Both the position numbers and the translations under genes were made by a program. A stretch of DNA of 6,943 nucleotides from Kiritimatiellia bacterium (GTDB lineage Bacteria; Verrucomicrobiota; Kiritimatiellia; RFP12; UBA1067): the NCBI GenBank assembly GCA_017999015.1, contig JAGOBZ010000173.1:1-6943 (forward strand). The letters run 5' to 3'. Positions 4,881 through 6,943 of this stretch are shown here, in pieces. The notes below the pieces were generated by a model. That model was given only the letters and a program-made list of their open reading frames with translations. It had not been told where the DNA came from and did not search any database. Positions within the stretch are counted from its first letter, which is position 1, and each line of letters opens with the position of its first letter.

Positions 4881-6943
4881 ATGAAGTGGACGACAATCAG
4901 CGTGTTGTCAATAGTCATGGCCGGTGTGGCCGTGGCCGGTCAAGCGGCTTCGTTACGCGAACAGGTCGAACGACTGATACCGGAACAGGTGGTTGCCGCC
5001 GTACGCGCGCAGGCAGATGGCGCGCGGGACGGCGACGCTGCGATCGAGGTCTGGGGCGTTGGGCTTGCGGCACGCCGTGCGGCGCTTCTTGAGCAATTCG
5101 ACGAGGCGACGGCGTGCGCCTGGCTGAGCGAGGCGCGTCACCGACTCCTTGCGCCGGAACTCTTCAATGTGGCGCGTATAGCGGTCATACGCCGCACACA
5201 CGGCAATCTGGCGCAACCCGCAAATTGGGCCGCCGTCCGCGAGCTGAACCTCAAGGGACTCACCAATGAAATCGCGGTGTTGACTGGCTTGCGCGGCGAG
5301 CCGTCAGTCCGGCCGCTCTATCAGCCTCCGCCTGAAACGTTTGCCGGCGAGATGGGCCTGCATTGGGACGCGCGGCGTTTGCTCTTTACCGAGCGGGAGC
5401 CCGGCCGCCCCTCACGGGTCAAGGAATTGACTTTGGCGGACGGGCGGGCGGTCGAGCTGCCGTTGATCCCCGATCCGGATGTGGACAATTATGCCGGCTG
5501 TTACCTGCCGGATGATTCGCTGATCTTTCTTTCGACGGCGACCTTCATCGGCGTGCCTTGCGTGCGCGGCAGCTCTTGGATCGCGCATCTTTACCGCTGG
5601 TGGCCGGCGAGCGGCACGATCCGGCGTTTGACCTTTGACCAGGAGCACAACTGGCATCCGACGGTGCTCGATGACGGCCGGGTGCTCTATCTGCGTTGGG
5701 AATACAGCGACATCCCGCACTACGCGGCGCGGCTGCTGTTTACCATGAATCCGGACGGCACGGGGCAGCGCGCCTTCTATGGCAGCAATTCGTACTGGCC
5801 TAACGGCGTCTTCTTCCCGTGTCAGATGCCGGGCGACCCGTTGCGCGTGGCGGGGATCGTCACCGGCCATCACGGCGTGCCGCGGATGGGCGAGCTGGTG
5901 GTGTTCGAGCCGGGGCGGGGACGCTTCGAGGCTGACGGCGCAGTGGCGCGCGCGGGGGCGCCGGACCGCGCGGTCAGGCCGGTGATCCTGGATAATCTGG
6001 TCGATGCGTCATGGCCGAAGTTTTTGGATCCGGCACCCATGACGCGCGACGCCTTTCTGGTCGCGGCCCAGCCCGGCCCGAACGCGCTGTGGGGACTCTA
6101 TTACGCCGATCTGCACGGCAATCTGCTGTTGCTTCACGAAGATCCGCAGTGGGCGGTTCTCGAGCCGGTTCCTCTCGTGCCGCGCGCGCGTCCGCCGCAG
6201 TTTCCCGACAGCGTGGCAGGGGAGAAAAAAACCGGCCTGGCCAAGATCGTGGATGTCTACAGCGGCCCGGGGCTGCGAGGCGTGCCGCGCGGCACGGTCA
6301 AGCGCTTGCGCGTCTTCTCCTATGCCTTCTCCTACCGCGGCATGGGTGCCCAGTGGGACAGCGTGGGATTTGACGGCCCCTGGGACGTGCGCCGCATTCT
6401 GGGTACCGTGCCCGTCGAGTCAGACGGCTCGGCCTTTTTCGAGATTCCCGCCAACACGCCGATCGCGCTGCAGCCGCTGGATGCCGACGGCCGCGCGCTG
6501 CAGACGATGCGGAGCTGGTTCACCGCCATGCCCGGCGAGATGCAGTCGTGCGCCGGCTGCCACGAAGAGCAGAACAGCAGCATCGGCGAGGAGTCGCAGC
6601 GCCTCGCACTGCTGAAGCCGCCGGCCAAGATCCAGCCGTGGCTGGGGCCGGCGCGCGGGTTCTCCTTCAGCCGCGAGGTGCAGCCGGTGCTCGATGCGTC
6701 GTGCGTGCGCTGCCACGACGGCACGGCGGGACGCCCCGACCTGCGCCGCCTGCCTGATGTGCGCGCGGGACGTCCGGCCAAGGGGTATGACGATCCCGCC
6801 CATTTCCCTCCGGCCTATCTCGCCCTGAAGCGCTTTGTGCGCGGGTACACGATGGAGGGCGACCTGCATCTGCTCAACCCGTATGAGTGCCATGCCTCAA
6901 CCACCGAACTGGTCCGCCTGCTTGAACGCGGCCATCAGAAGGT
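4881..6943 (+). CDS. HzsA-related exported haem protein, 3' end cut by window edge
   Basis: The frame from ATG 4881 is open for 687 codons to the right edge. GAGG at 4868-4871 is a modest ribosome binding site. A signal peptide is clear: basic start MKW, hydrophobic core to about residue 20, likely cleavage near VAVAG-QA. About residues 130-450 look like beta-propeller repeats, including QEHNWHP (254-260), LRWEYSDIPHY (from 271) and TMNPDGTGQ (from 288), then SNSYWPNG (302-309). About residues 470-560 match the hydrazine-synthase alpha middle-domain type (QWDSVGFDGPWD from 491; SDGSAFFEIP 514-523). Haem c sites are CAGCH (557-561) and CVRCH (608-612), the second in FSREVQPVLDASCVRCHDG, as in planctomycete cytochromes. 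His671 in ECHAS is a possible axial ligand. Relatives occur widely in PVC-group bacteria that do not carry out anammox, so hydrazine synthesis should not be assumed; the reaction is unknown. It should act in the periplasm. Confidence 0.85.
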   Translation, partial: MKWTTISVLSIVMAGVAVAGQAASLREQVERLIPEQVVAAVRAQADGARDGDAAIEVWGVGLAARRAALLEQFDEATACAWLSEARHRLLAPELFNVARIAVIRRTHGNLAQPANWAAVRELNLKGLTNEIAVLTGLRGEPSVRPLYQPPPETFAGEMGLHWDARRLLFTEREPGRPSRVKELTLADGRAVELPLIPDPDVDNYAGCYLPDDSLIFLSTATFIGVPCVRGSSWIAHLYRWWPASGTIRRLTFDQEHNWHPTVLDDGRVLYLRWEYSDIPHYAARLLFTMNPDGTGQRAFYGSNSYWPNGVFFPCQMPGDPLRVAGIVTGHHGVPRMGELVVFEPGRGRFEADGAVARAGAPDRAVRPVILDNLVDASWPKFLDPAPMTRDAFLVAAQPGPNALWGLYYADLHGNLLLLHEDPQWAVLEPVPLVPRARPPQFPDSVAGEKKTGLAKIVDVYSGPGLRGVPRGTVKRLRVFSYAFSYRGMGAQWDSVGFDGPWDVRRILGTVPVESDGSAFFEIPANTPIALQPLDADGRALQTMRSWFTAMPGEMQSCAGCHEEQNSSIGEESQRLALLKPPAKIQPWLGPARGFSFSREVQPVLDASCVRCHDGTAGRPDLRRLPDVRAGRPAKGYDDPAHFPPAYLALKRFVRGYTMEGDLHLLNPYECHASTTELVRLLERGHQK

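Noticed and set aside
4881..6943. Calling the last gene a true hydrazine synthase subunit and the organism an anammox bacterium
   Set aside because: The resemblance is at family level only, neighbouring hydrazine synthase beta/gamma genes are not in view, and related proteins are common in bacteria without anammox metabolism.

Overview
The window is GC-rich (by eye about 60%) and densely coding on both strands, with only three gaps, the longest about 155 bases. It looks like chromosome from a member of the Planctomycetota-Verrucomicrobiota-Kiritimatiellota-Lentisphaerota group. The main reason is the last gene, a HzsA-related exported haem protein of a type common there; the RhaT-type sugar transporter tail also fits. 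An electron-transfer flavoprotein carrying its own ferredoxin domain is typical of anaerobes. The taxonomic placement is inference from family resemblance.

Layout. (1) Bases 3-302, plus strand: the C-terminal 99 residues of a RhaT-like L-rhamnose/proton symporter, cut by the left edge. (2) Bases 241-978, minus strand: a complete HAD-superfamily phosphatase-like gene, convergent with and overlapping the transporter 3' end by 62 bases. (3) Bases 979-1133: a divergent intergenic region with a candidate promoter facing each way. (4) Bases 1134-4808, plus strand: a tight three-gene operon of etfB, etfA with an N-terminal 2[4Fe-4S] ferredoxin domain, and an ETF:quinone oxidoreductase whose C-terminal ferredoxin-like region carries extra cysteines. 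(5) Bases 4809-4880: a short gap with a strong hairpin. (6) From base 4881 to the right edge, plus strand: an exported HzsA-related protein with a beta-propeller-like part, a hydrazine-synthase-alpha-like middle domain and two CxxCH haem sites. It is cut by the edge after 687 codons.

How they work together. EtfB and EtfA should form the FAD-containing heterodimer that collects electrons from cytoplasmic dehydrogenases, and the third protein should pass them to the membrane quinone pool. The ferredoxin domain on EtfA resembles CarE of caffeyl-CoA reductase-Etf complexes. It suggests that this set may exchange electrons with ferredoxin, possibly by flavin-based bifurcation or confurcation in the manner of FixABCX, rather than being a plain fatty-acid-oxidation ETF. 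No acyl-CoA dehydrogenase or other partner dehydrogenase is in view, so the donor is unknown. The HzsA-related gene follows in the same direction after 72 bases, but the hairpin between them leaves open whether it belongs to the operon. I see no RNA genes, mobile elements, CRISPR arrays or attachment sites.
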